Source of the DNA: Brassica napus
Taxonomy: Eukaryota; Streptophyta; Magnoliopsida; Brassicales; Brassicaceae
Length of the DNA stretch: 64,000 nucleotides
Direction: 5' to 3'
Assembly: GCF_020379485.1 (NCBI RefSeq)
Contig: NC_063437.1
Coordinates: 2,108,001-2,172,000, forward strand
Position 1 is the stretch's first letter, and each line of letters begins with the position of its first letter. The notes beneath the pieces were generated by a model, which saw only the letters and a program-made list of their open reading frames with translations, had not been told where the DNA came from and made no database searches. A program made the translations under genes and the position numbers. Below, in pieces: positions 34,954-45,055 of this stretch.

Positions 34954-36381
34954 CTAGATTTTTTAACCGCGCTACGCGCGGATAAGATATTATATGTATT
35001 TCACAATTCTAAAAAATAATGTATAATATTGTATTATATTATTTAAAGAATATAAAATAAGACTACATAACATAAATATATTTTTTATTTTTTCTTTGTG
35101 AAAATCATTATGTTGTTTGATTGTTGTACTTAATTCACATATTTGCATAGATATTTGTGATAGATGAATAACTATATTTTTATTATCAGTAAATAATATA
35201 TATTTATTATATAATATAAGAAAAATGAAATTATTTACTTTTTAACAAACTTGTCTCATGTTGGGGACTCGGTTATAGACATATCATATTCGAATGAAAC
35301 ATTTTTACACTTATCAATCTTCTTAACAATTAAGAAACAAATCTGAATATCAAAACAATATCTCATACGATCTCTTTGTGGAATAACTGCTCTGAAGAAA
35401 TTGAATTTATGCATCAAAAAAGACTGGAAATGGATGTGCATATGTGTTATCTAAGTCAGCTTTAAAAAAAACTATTTATAGTTCATATATCATTTATGTC
35501 CATCCTATTTTTTTGTCCATCATTTCTTAAACATCTTGAAATAAGTAATGCTAATTAATTATAAACTTTTTGCTCACAAAATAAAAATCAAATTTGTTTA
35601 ATTATCGCTTAATTTGTCTAACTGATATATGTATTTTTCAATTCTAAAAAAATAATGTATAATATTGTATTACATTATTTAAAGAATATAAAATATGACT
35701 ACATAACATAAATATACTTTTTAAATTTTCTTTATGAAAATCATTATGTTGTTTGATTGTTGTACTTGATTCACATATTTGCATAGATATTTGTGATAGA
35801 AGAATAACTATATTTTTATTATCAGTAAATAATATATATTGATTATATAATATAAGAAAAATAAAATTATTTACTTTTTAAACAAACTTGTTTCATGTTG
35901 GGGACTCGGTTATAGACATATCATATTCGAAGGAGACATTTTTACAGTTATCAATCTTCTTAACATTGAAAAAACAAATTTACATATCAAAATAATATCT
36001 CATATGATCTACTTGTGGAATAACTACTCTGAAGAAATTGAATTTAGGCATCAAAAAGGACTGGAAATGGATATGCATATATGTTATCTAAGTCTGCTTC
36101 ACAAAGTACTATTCATAGTTCATATATCATTAATGTCCATCCTATTTTTTTGTCCGCCATTTCTTAAACATCTTGAAATAACTGATGCTAATTAATAATA
36201 AACTTTTGCTGGAAAAAAAATCAAATTTGTCTTATTATCACTTAAATATTTTATTAATATGGTCTAAAAAGCTTTTTAGTGATATCATAGTTTAATTTAT
36301 TAGTTTTTTTGTTACTTTTTAGAGGTTTTTGTATTTAAGATTTTTTTTTCATATTAAACTTCTATTTCTTTCACAGAATTG

Positions 36382-36423
<42 letters not shown>

Positions 36424-37728
36424 CATAAAAATTACCATCAAATCAGTTTTACTTATTTATTATTTTGTTTGAACGAAAATACACTTTTTAAATAATTTAA
36501 TTTAAAATAAAATTATATATTAATTTGCTGTATTTTAACAATTTCATTGATTTAATTAATTTGCTTTGGTGGATAACTTAAAAAGTTTTCATATGAATCT
36601 AGGAAAGCAAGCTTATGTTGTTATATTATATTTATTTTGTGTATATAGAATCTATATATAATGTTAGTTTAATAAAGAAAGAACATTATTTTTTTTGTAA
36701 CTTCAAAAAGATACATTATTATAATTTTAAATGAATCAAAATTGAATAAAATGGTAATTAAATATTTGTAAATCTAATTGTTTAGTTGGATTCTCATGAA
36801 AAAAAATATCGATTGGTTAAACAAATGTTTTAAAAAAATTTGTGGTATTTTTTTGTCTATAAATTATAAAATTTATTGAATTAATATATTTAATTATTGC
36901 ATCCTTAAATAATATTTTATTAAGACATTAGAAAAATATGTTTTGAGTTGTTTTGTCAAATTGTACAAAAATCTATGCTTTTTCATATTTGTAACTTCAA
37001 AAAGATACATTATGACAATTTGAAATTAATCAAAATTGAATAAAATGGAAATTAAATATTTGTAAATCTAATTATTTTTTTTATCTTGTTTAGTTGGATT
37101 CTCATGAAAAAAATCGATAGGTTAAACAAATGTTTCAAAATTTGTTGTGTTATTGTTTTGTCTATAAATTACAAAATTTATTGAATTAATATATTTAATT
37201 ATTACACCCTTAAATAATATTTTATTAAGACATTAGAGAAATATATTTTAATTGTTTCCTATGCTTTTTCATATTTGTCACGAAAATTTATATGTTAAAC
37301 TTACTTTTACAAAATTCTTAACTTTGTCACGAAAACAAAAATCTATGCTTTTTCATATTTGTCAACGTTCTCACACTTTCTAAGAATATATTAGCTTAGT
37401 CACTTACTTATTTTTTTTTTTACAAAACAAAGTATCGGAGTCTTGAAAGTTGAATTTATATTATTGTAAATGTACATAAGAGTTTGTGATTATATACTTA
37501 GTGGTTCTTGTATATGTGTCCAAGAATGTTTCAATGGCTTAGTGGTAACTGTCCTATATATATATCATACTAACCCGGGTTCGATTCTCACCTTCGCATT
37601 GTTTTTTTTATTTTTTACGAAAAGTAAATGAGATGACATGGCAATTTCGGGTTTTCTGATTGGTTGATTTTTCTATCCTATGTGGACACCCTCTCCATGG
37701 CTTATATCCCCTTTTAGTATAGTATAGA
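34954..37728 (-). mobile_element. Non-autonomous Helitron with internal duplications
   Basis: Borders fit precisely. Minus-strand 5' end TCTATACTATACTAAAAGGG (37728 leftwards); 3' end CTAG (34954-34957) with a perfect hairpin CCGCGC-TAC-GCGCGG at 34967-34981; flanked by A (34953) and T (37729). 2775 bp, no Rep/helicase frame. The interior has two direct duplications: about 34996-35600 repeated at 35630-36210 (offset about 633), and about 36690-36960 repeated at 36985-37255 (offset about 295). A tRNA-like Pol III box pair sits near the 5' end on the opposite strand. Confidence 0.85.
37535..37608 (+). other. tRNA-like Pol III A/B boxes inside the Helitron
   Basis: TGGCTTAGTGG (37535-37545) fits the A-box consensus TRGCNNAGYNGG. 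GGTTCGATTC (37578-37587) fits the B-box consensus, with 43 bases start to start, a normal tRNA/SINE spacing. A run of seven T at 37602-37608 could terminate transcription. The T-arm pairs poorly and no full cloverleaf forms, so this is not a normal tRNA gene; more likely a tRNA-derived fragment or SINE head. Confidence 0.5.
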
Positions 37729-37963
37729 TTAATTATTCACTTGTAAATTTTCTAAAGTTAAGAAATAAGTTCTTTAGATATCTTTAAAACTGTGTTTCAA
37801 AAAAAAAAGATATTTTAAATTCAATTTAAGGAAATTAAATTTTGGTCACCAATCCAATGTTTTAAATTTCACCGTGTGATCATTTTCGGCGTTTCGTTGC
37901 CGTCTTCCAAAACGCTAACGCTTTTTCCTTGATAATTTTCCAGTTACATAATTCCTGGGCTAA

Positions 37964-38637
37964 TCTATATATAGAGATGGCATTTGGTACCACCCGCCCC
38001 GCATTGGCCCGCCCCACTGCGGTCTCTCTCTCCGGCGGTTCTTTGCGGGTAAGCCCGCCGTGACCCGCGGTACTTAAACCTCTGCCCAAACCCGCCCCGC
38101 TTACTACATAGGACATTGCGGGCTGGCCCGCGGGTATGCAAAACATGATGTTTCATTGGGGTGAGCTTGAGAAGATGTTGTTGTTGTTGTTGTTGCACGG
38201 TGCAACTTGCTTCGGACGAGGAGATGGAGAGTTCCAGTGGAAGCTCGAGGAAGGAGAGAAGCTCCAGTGGTGGTGGAAAGAAGATGGAGAGAAGCTCTGA
38301 TGGTGGTCTTAGTCGAGGAGAAGAAGAATCGGTTGGTGGTGCTGCTCCTCTGGTGCTCGTTGGTGGAGTCGTGCTGTAGAGAACCCTGATCGCCATTTTC
38401 GTCTCTTGACTCTTTTTTTTCAGGTGTAAAGACAGCAAATGAGGAAGTGGTCGCGGGTTATGTCGACCCCGCAAGACCCGCTGAGCGTAGACCGCAAAAG
38501 CCCAAACCCGCATGACACTTACCCGCGAGACCCGCTTTTAAATGGGCTTCGATTACCTTTACCCAAATCCGCCCCGCATGGGTCTTGTACGGGCCAGGCC
38601 CGCGGGCTGCGGTCAAAATGCCATCTCTATCTATATA
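37964..38637. mobile_element. hAT-type MITE with 8-bp TSD and GC-rich interior
   Basis: Terminal inverted repeats TAGAGATGGCATTT (37972-37985) and AAATGCCATCTCTA (38616-38629) are flanked by perfect 8-bp duplications TCTATATA (37964-37971 and 38630-38637). An 8-bp TSD plus TAGAGATGGCA-like termini indicates the hAT superfamily. The 658-bp body has subterminal CCCGC/GCGGG-rich blocks near both ends (about 37995-38135 and 38445-38610) and no transposase. Long antisense frames across it (37965-38513) come from the GC-rich repeats. Confidence 0.88.
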
Positions 38638-38696
38638 TTAGGCTTATATGCTAAAAGTCCATGAGCCCAAATTGAATTCGAATATTAAAAAATCTA

Positions 38697-38815
38697 TCAA
38701 CGCTGTAAAAATATTTTCCTCACCAGCTACCATGTTTGGACCCAGTAAATGTTTTTCTACCGTCTCCCTCCCTAGCCTCTCCTTCATGTAGCCAACAAGC
38801 TCTATCATCGTTTCC
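38697..38815 (-). pseudogene. Possible orphan exon remnant
   Basis: Reading the minus strand from ATG 38809, 28 codons MIELVGYMKERLG...LLGPNMVA end at a good donor GTGAGG (about 38723). The frame is open and the composition looks coding, but I do not recognise the family and find no following exon. Could be a captured or relic exon, or chance. Confidence 0.3.
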
Positions 38816-39101
38816 GAAGTATGAAAATCTTTTTCTTTAATCTCATGACAACAAAGCCAAAGATCAGACAGAACAAAACAAAACCTTTATTGTCGGAAGC
38901 TGACTCACCACCATATTATTATTATTAACCAATAACACAAACGTCTCTAGCGTCAATTATGTGCTAAATTCACAAACCGCTAATAACCAATCATAATCTC
39001 GATCTCTTCTCTTTCATCCAACATCTCCAACCATAGACAAGGCTTCCTGCTTTACGATCATTCTGTGAATCTTTTCTTGTTTCTCATCGTTGGAATCGAA
39101 A

Positions 39102-40747
39102 ATGGGTCGAATCGGTATAGTGGTTTCTGATCTTGTGCTGTCCTTTATGTGGACATGGGCAGGAGTTCTTGTCAACATCTTAGTTCACGGAGTACTCGGA
39201 TTCAGCCGGAAAGATACCACCGGCGAGATCGTCCGGTATCTCTTCTCCGTCATCTCCATGTTCGTCTTCGCATTCCTTCAGAAACTCAGCAAAGGTGGAC
39301 TTTACAACCCTTTAACCGCTTTGGCTGCTGGTGTCACCGGTGGCTTCAGCAATTTCATCTTCACCGTCTTGGTTCGAATCCCCGTTGAGGTAATGATGAT
39401 GAATAACAATTATACATTAACTCATGATGATCATGTTTTTTTCTTTTGGTTCTAAAGACTTCATTTTGAGATCTTTTGTTCTGTTTTTGTTATTACAAGT
39501 AGAAAAGATGAATCTTTGTTGTTTTTTGTTATTGCATGTAGAATAGATGAATCTTTTGTTCTGTTTTTTTGTTATTACAAGTACAAGTTCTGTTTTTTTT
39601 TATTACAAGTAGAAAAGATGAATCTTTTGTTCTGTTTTTGTTATTACAAGTACAAGTTTTGTTTTTTTTAATTACAAGTAGAAAAGATGAATCTTTTGTT
39701 CTGTTTTTGTTATTACAAGTACAAGTTCTGTTTTTTTTATTACAAGTAGAAAAGATGAATCTTTTGTTCTGTTTTTGTTATTACAAGTAGAAAAGATTAA
39801 TCTTTTATATTGTTTTTGTGATCTTTTGTTCTGTTTTTGTTATTACAAGTAGAAAAGATTAATCTTTTATTCTGTTTTTGTGATCTTTTGTTCTGTTTTT
39901 TCTTATTACAAATAGAAAATATGAATATTTTGTTCTGTTTTTGTGGTCTTTTGTTCTGTTTTTGTTATTACAAGTAGAAAATGATGAATATTTTGTTCTG
40001 TTTTTTGTGATCTTGTGTTCTGTTTTTCTTATTACAAGTAGAAAACATGAATCCTGTGTTCTGTTTTTTGTGATCTTGTCTTCTGTTTTTTCTTATTACA
40101 AGTGGAAAATTGTGTTCTGTTTTTGTGATCTTTTGTTTTGTTTACAAGTAGAGAAGATGAATGTGATCTTTTTGTTCTGTTTTTGTTATTACAAGTAGAA
40201 AATGATTAATATTTTGTTCTGCCTCTTTTTGTTTTCAGGTGATAGGATCAATCCTTGGGGTGAAACATATCATTCATGTTTTCCCTGAGATTGGGAAAGG
40301 ACCAAAACTAAACGTAGCAATCCATCACGGCGCTTTAACCGAGGGGATACTAACATTTTTTATTGTCATGCTCTCGCTGGGACTAGCAAGGAAGATCCCT
40401 GGAAGTTTCTTCATGAAGACTTGGATTGGTAGTATTGCTAAGTTAACTCTCCATGTTCTTGGAGCTGATCTAACCGGTGGATGCATGAATCCAGCAGCGG
40501 TATCAACCCCAAAGGAGTCTTTGTGATTGTGATGTGTTTGTCTTTAGCTCTTTGTTTATTTGATTGTGTGAGATTTTTGCAGGTTATGGGATGGGCCTAT
40601 GCACGAGGTGAACATATAACACAAGAGCATCTACTTGTGTATTGGCTAGGACCTATCAAGGCTACGTTGCTGGCTGTTTGGTTCTTCAATGTTGTGTTTA
40701 AGCCTCTCACCGAAGAAGAAGAGAAACCTAAGGCTAAAACTGATTGA
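39102..40747 (+). CDS. SIP2-1: Small basic intrinsic protein (aquaporin) SIP2;1
   Basis: Three exons, 39102-39389, 40239-40499 and 40583-40747; 714 bp, 237 aa, the same length as Arabidopsis SIP2;1 as I recall it. ATG at MGRIGIVVSD. Six hydrophobic helices of the MIP fold. The first pore loop has NPL (residues 69-71) in place of NPA, the hallmark of SIP2, and the second has the normal NPA (180-182). The basic C-tail is KPLTEEEEKPKAKTD. SIP proteins reside in the ER membrane; SIP2;1 has little water activity and is linked to pollen ER function. Its 3' end faces the CRD1 relic, as At3g56950 and At3g56940 do. Intron 1 contains a minisatellite. Confidence 0.95.
39480..40225. repeat. Minisatellite in SIP2-1 intron 1
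   Basis: About fifteen degenerate copies of a unit of roughly 40 bases, of the form ATTACAAGTAGAAAAGATGA followed by ATCTTTTGTTCTGTTTTTGT. Some copies form a longer unit carrying ACAAGTACAAGTTCTG, repeated three times at about 39575-39750. Open frames seen here (39569-39790, 39941-40198) are repeat artefacts. Confidence 0.9.
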
Positions 40748-40952
40748 GTAATAGAGGTTTAGCTTTCATATGCAATCATCCTCTTCTTATTAGATTTCAT
40801 AATGTGTTTTTGTATGTAGCAAACTCAACTGTAACAATCAGTTCAATAAAATCTGAATTTTGGCTAATACAATGTGCAATGTGATTGATAGAGAGCAGTA
40901 AAAGTATTTTGGTTCATAAAATTCCAAGAAATCAAGAACCAGCCTCAAAAAC

Positions 40953-41524
40953 TTAATAGACAAGATTAGGCTCAAACTCAGCAAAGTCAACAGATCCAGA
41001 CTCAACAGGAGGCATGAGATAGGCAGCCAAGATCTCAGATACTAAACCAGCAATGAGAGGAATCCTCTTGAGGTTCTTGACAAAGGAAGGATCGTCTGTT
41101 TGTCCTACAGCCATCAGCTTCTCATTGATCACAACCATTCTATCTAGCTTCCTCTTGAACTCAGGGTTCTCAACATCCAACACTGCCGGGAATATTCTAG
41201 CCGTGGTTCGGTTTGTCTGAATCAAAACTCCCAACATTTTCAGACACAAAGCTTACTATTAGTCTCCTGGTTTCAAGTTATTTTACCTCAATGATGACGT
41301 GCATGTCAAACTCCTTTGTGTTTAAACCAATATACCTTCATAGAAATCAGTTCTTTGACAATCGTTGAGGTACATTGTCACATAAACCTACAAAACCAAT
41401 CATCTTACCGGTTAGGCCACACCATTTGGAAGTAGAGAGTTAAAGTGTTTACTCACTGAGAGGTAGAAGAAACGAGACCAGAGCTTGGCTTGCCAGTCAT
41501 TGAGGAACTGAGGCTAAGCTTTAG
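40953..41524 (-). pseudogene. CRD1: CRD1/CHL27 (Mg-protoporphyrin IX ester cyclase) 3' relic
   Basis: Only the last exons remain on the minus strand: 41524-41457 (FLNDWQAKLWSRFFYLS), 41387-41287 (MYLNDCQRTDFYE and EFDMHVIIE) and 41216-40953 (TNRTTARIFPAVLDVENPEFK through the C-terminus DFAEFEPNLVY). The enzyme is the plastid di-iron cyclase of chlorophyll synthesis. Lesions: everything upstream is missing; an in-frame TAG replaces the Gln of KAQPQ near 41516; two extra bases after TATGAAGGTATA shift the frame. Homology ends about 41524 and unrelated TTCGGTTTGG-rich DNA follows. The final exon is unusually well kept, with 98 open codons. Position next to SIP2-1 matches At3g56940. Confidence 0.9.
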
Positions 41525-42095
41525 AATTCGGTTATTTTGATCAAAGAAATCTAATTCTAACCAAAAAAAAATTGGTTCAGTTTGGTTTCTTTTTAATTCG
41601 GTTTCAAATTTTTTTTACAGAAATTAACTGAAATATTCTATTTTAGTTAAGTTTCTTGTTAAAATTTGAAAATTTTGATCATGTTATTTTTTTCGGTTAG
41701 TTTGGTTTGGATTTTGTTTGATTCAGAATTTTGATCTAAATTTATAGTTTTGGTTAAAAATATAGAAAACCAAACTAACCGATTATTACATACCGGACCG
41801 AAAAATCAATTTTTTCAATTGCCGAACTGAACCGAAACTTTATAACCCAACTGAACCGAAAAGTGCCTTGCTGAAATAATTGACTTTTTTTCTAAAACAC
41901 ATCAAAGCTAAACCGGACTCTAACAATTAAATAGCAAAAATAGAATCTAAACCAAAGTGCAAACCGGATTGAACCGGATCAAATCCAATCCGTTCGTTAA
42001 TAAGACGGACGGAGAGAGAAGGTGAAACAAAAGCCTTATCCAGAAACCAAACTTCAAATGACTGTCTGAAGGCGAAATTCTTCAATTCGAAGAAG
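41525..42095. other. Degenerate GGTTCGGTTTGG-type repeat and PSRP5 promoter
   Basis: Bases 41525-41880 are built of phrases such as TTGGTTCAGTTTGG, AATTCGGTTTC and CGAACTGAACCGAAA, the same low-complexity type as 27430-28010. From about 41890 it is the upstream region of PSRP5, including AACCGGATTGAACCGGAT. Confidence 0.6.
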
Positions 42096-42738
42096 ATGTC
42101 TCTTCTCTGTTTCAATCCTCTCGCTCCTCTCTCTTCTCAAAGGCTTCAGCTTTCGTCTTCCGCTTCACCAGGTACGCAGCTTCACTTGTTTCTCTAGTCA
42201 TCTCACGTATTGCTTTCGCTTCAAATCTCCATTACAGACCCAAGAAACTAAAAAGCTTCTTCCTTTGTTTAAAAGCTGAAGAGATGGCATTAGATTTTCA
42301 TTGAGGCATTTCATCGAACACTTTAAGATTAGAATGCTTCTTTGGTTATTTACTTGTGAAAGTTCTGATCTTTTTGGTTTCTTCCTTGTATTGGTTTCAG
42401 TTTTCATCCTTAAACCCAATAGAGTCTCACTCAATGGGTACAATTTGAGCATTAGCAATGGAAGAGCAGTGATTGTGAAGGCAGCTGCTTCTGGCGTGGA
42501 CGGAGCTGAGGCTGAGAGCAATGAGGAACCACCTAAGACTGTTGTTGCTGCTGTTCCTGTGGATAAACTACCGTTGGAATCAAAAGAAGCTAAAGAGAAG
42601 ATGTTGCTGGAACAGAGGATGAAGATGAAGCTGGCCAAGAAGATTAGGCTAAGGAGGAAACGTCTGGTTCGTAAGCGGAAGTTGAGGAAGAAAGGTCGAT
42701 GGCCACCTTCCAAGATGAAGAAGCTCAAGAATGTCTAG
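42096..42738 (+). CDS. PSRP5: Plastid-specific 50S ribosomal protein 5
   Basis: Exons 42096-42171 and 42401-42738 (414 bp, 137 aa) with GTACGC donor and TTTCAG acceptor in phase 1. The N-terminus MSLLCFNPLAPLSSQRLQLS is Ser-rich and typical of a chloroplast transit peptide. The middle has the acidic linker DGAEAESNEEPP. The C-terminal 50 residues are extremely basic (MKLAKKIRLRRKRLVRKRKL and KGRWPPSKMKKLKNV), matching PSRP5/cL37 that contacts rRNA in the large plastid ribosome subunit. Intact; syntenic with At3g56910. Confidence 0.93.
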
Positions 42739-42784
42739 ACATGATGATGATATGACTCTTTGTCTTTGCTGTCTTTTTTTTTTT

Positions 42785-43093
42785 TTAAGTCAACTTTTCT
42801 TGAAATGTTGTTTGTAAACTTTCTGGAACCATTTTTAATGCCTTTTGAAATGCAGCCATTGCTTTTGGATTGATCTCTTTCATTATGAATGGCCCTTCTA
42901 TAGAACTCAAGTTAAGCAAAAGATGAGCTGCATATGAAGCTGATGCCAAATATGTGAAAATGTGTAAAGGGATGACAGCATGGACAAAGTTAGCAGAAAC
43001 CAAAATGAGGCAAAGCAAAACAAGTCTAGCAGAAAACATTTTCAGGATATCTTCCACAGGGGCTCCATGAGAGAGGACTGATTTGCTCATCAT
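42785..43093 (-). CDS. Unrecognised small membrane protein ORF
   Basis: Single open frame of 102 codons on the minus strand, start MMSKSVLSHGAP in good context (CAAAATGATG), stop TAA at 42785-42787. Two hydrophobic stretches (about residues 22-42 and 45-65: LVLLCLILVSANF and FTYLASASYAAHLLL) suggest a membrane or secreted protein, followed by an amphipathic tail KAMAAFQKALKMVPESLQ. It lies tail to tail with PSRP5, 46 bp apart. I do not recognise the family. It could be a real Brassicaceae gene, the last exon of a decayed gene, or chance. Confidence 0.45.
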   Translation of the reverse strand: MMSKSVLSHGAPVEDILKMFSARLVLLCLILVSANFVHAVIPLHIFTYLASASYAAHLLLNLSSIEGPFIMKEINPKAMAAFQKALKMVPESLQTTFQEKLT

Positions 43094-44409
43094 TTTGACA
43101 CCGGTTCACAGTGACTTAGACCGGGTCTTAACTGGACACAATCTTTACCAAGCTACGTCATCCAAGGATGGATTATGTTGGAGCCGGAACGGACCGGACT
43201 AAGTTAAGCCACTGCAATGTTCCTAATATCTTGTGTTTTCTTCTAGTAACAAAACTATTTTGGTTCAAGAAATGGTTTGTGTTTATGTGTGTTTCTTCTC
43301 GTTAATATAGGTAACACAACTCTATAAGGTTTTGTGATATTTCTCGGTAATTTACATACAATAATTCTTCAAAGGTTCATCTTTTTATGTGTATCATATA
43401 AATCATATATATTAGCTACGTACTTAAGACCAATTTAAAGGGTAATTCCAGCACATACATGTACGTTTTTAATGGCTTTTCACACTTGTACGTCTATAAC
43501 GTACATTGATTAGCTGATATATGACTGTAATTGTGTGTATATTTACAAGATTTTGTAAGCAGGAAATCTTGACGTTTTGAATATGATCGACAGACACTTC
43601 GGTTCGGGATACAAAAAATAAACACTATATTTCGTTTAAAAAAAAAATTCGAAATTCTTCAGCCTACGAAAATATGTGTTTCACAAAGAATGTCAACATA
43701 ACTAATATAAGTCACATGCTTCCAAATCATTATTAGTTTTAAATTAATATCTTATTTTTTATATACAATATGTTTAAGTTTCATCATGCAGTAAATTTAA
43801 CAATATATTTAAAGATGCAACAGGAATAAAGCTTAACGAAGACTTTAGAAAAAACACACACACAATTAGAGATTTCTTCCATCCTAATCGAAGTTAATTT
43901 AAAAGGATATTAGCAATTCAAAGAAGCAACAGCTAAGCTATATATTTGATTGGTAAAACATTCATAAGTTTTCGAAATATAGGACAAGTTTATAAAAATC
44001 TAAAAATAATTGAATTGAAATAATATTTTTATAGCCATATTTATGTTTATTAAACAGGAAAAAAACCTAGAGCCGAAGCAGAAATGGTAAATCATTACTC
44101 TAGTGATAAGACAATAATTAAAGTGAAATAAAATAAGAAGGCAAAGAAATACCCTGGCAACACCGAAACACAAGCTAATGTAAGACTTAAGACATAAGCA
44201 TTTTGCATCTCACAAGACGCAAACGCGGTTACTTGGAACATAGACCAAGTGTTCCAAAACACACGCAGACATTTACGCCTATATATATAAGCTCGCACAT
44301 TATATTACTACACAACCAAAAGATCATATTGAAAGCAAAGAAAGATTTTACGACAAAAAGTATAAGGCTCACAGAAATATTTAAGACAAGGCAATGCTTG
44401 ATTGGATAC
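43094..44409. other. Intergenic DNA between PSRP5 and HIPP gene
   Basis: Bases 43094-43200 contain ACCGGT/CCGGTCT motifs that may be promoter of the minus-strand ORF. The remainder is AT-rich without a gene. Confidence 0.5.
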
Positions 44410-45055
44410 ATGGACACTCTCGGTTTCCCCTCGCTCTATCTGTACGTTGATTTATACCTCTTTGCTCGATGTTCTTCAACACGCCGTTTATTATTTCTTT
44501 CGATCTCTCTAATGTATATTTTCTTCTGTTGTTCAAGGTTGTGGAGCTTTTGGTAGATATGGATTGCCAAGGATGTGAAACTAAAGTTCGAAGAGCCATT
44601 TCCAAACTCAGTGGTAAGGAAAAAAAATACTAATCCAAACATGGATTTGATTCATATCATAATTTTGGTTTTACTTAATGCAAATATAATGAATATGTGT
44701 AGGAGTGAATACGGTAGAGATAGACGTGGATCGACAAAAGGTGACGGTCACAGGGTACATTGATAGGGAAGAGGTACTTAGAATCGTGAAACGAACGGGA
44801 CGAGCCGCAGAGTTCTGGCCATTCCCGTATAACGGATATTACGGCGGCTATTACACATATCCTTCTCAATATTTGGAACAATCGAATCAGAAAATAAATA
44901 ATCATGGAGAAAACACTATTTCATACGGTGGGAACTACAATTTCTACGAAGATTCTTCTATCAACGGGTATTATCCTCGTTCACCCCAAAAAGTTGATGA
45001 AAATGATATTCATCTCTTTAGCGATGACAATGTACATGCTTGTTTAGTCATGTAA
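44410..45055 (+). CDS. Heavy-metal-associated isoprenylated plant protein (HIPP)
   Basis: Three exons, 44410-44445, 44538-44613 and 44703-45055 (465 bp, 154 aa). Start MDTLGFPSLYL. The first donor that keeps the frame is GTTGAT, not the nearby GTACGT, so exon 1 end is less certain. The HMA domain has the metal-binding MDCQGC (Cys 22 and 25) and the fold continues KVRRAISKLSGVNTVEIDVDRQKVTV. Tyr/Asn-rich middle (FPYNGYYGGYYTYPSQY). The C-terminus CLVM is a CaaX box for isoprenylation, defining HIPPs. Predicted small metal-binding, membrane-attached protein; likely the At3g56891 relative. Intact. Confidence 0.9.

Noticed and set aside
37529..37610. Functional tRNA gene
   Set aside because: A and B boxes are present but the arms do not pair into a cloverleaf.
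37965..38513. 182-codon minus-strand frame and overlapping frames
   Set aside because: Lies across the hAT MITE's TIR and GC-rich repeats; no domain.
39569..40198. Two frames of 73 and 85 codons
   Set aside because: Translation of the SIP2-1 intron minisatellite.
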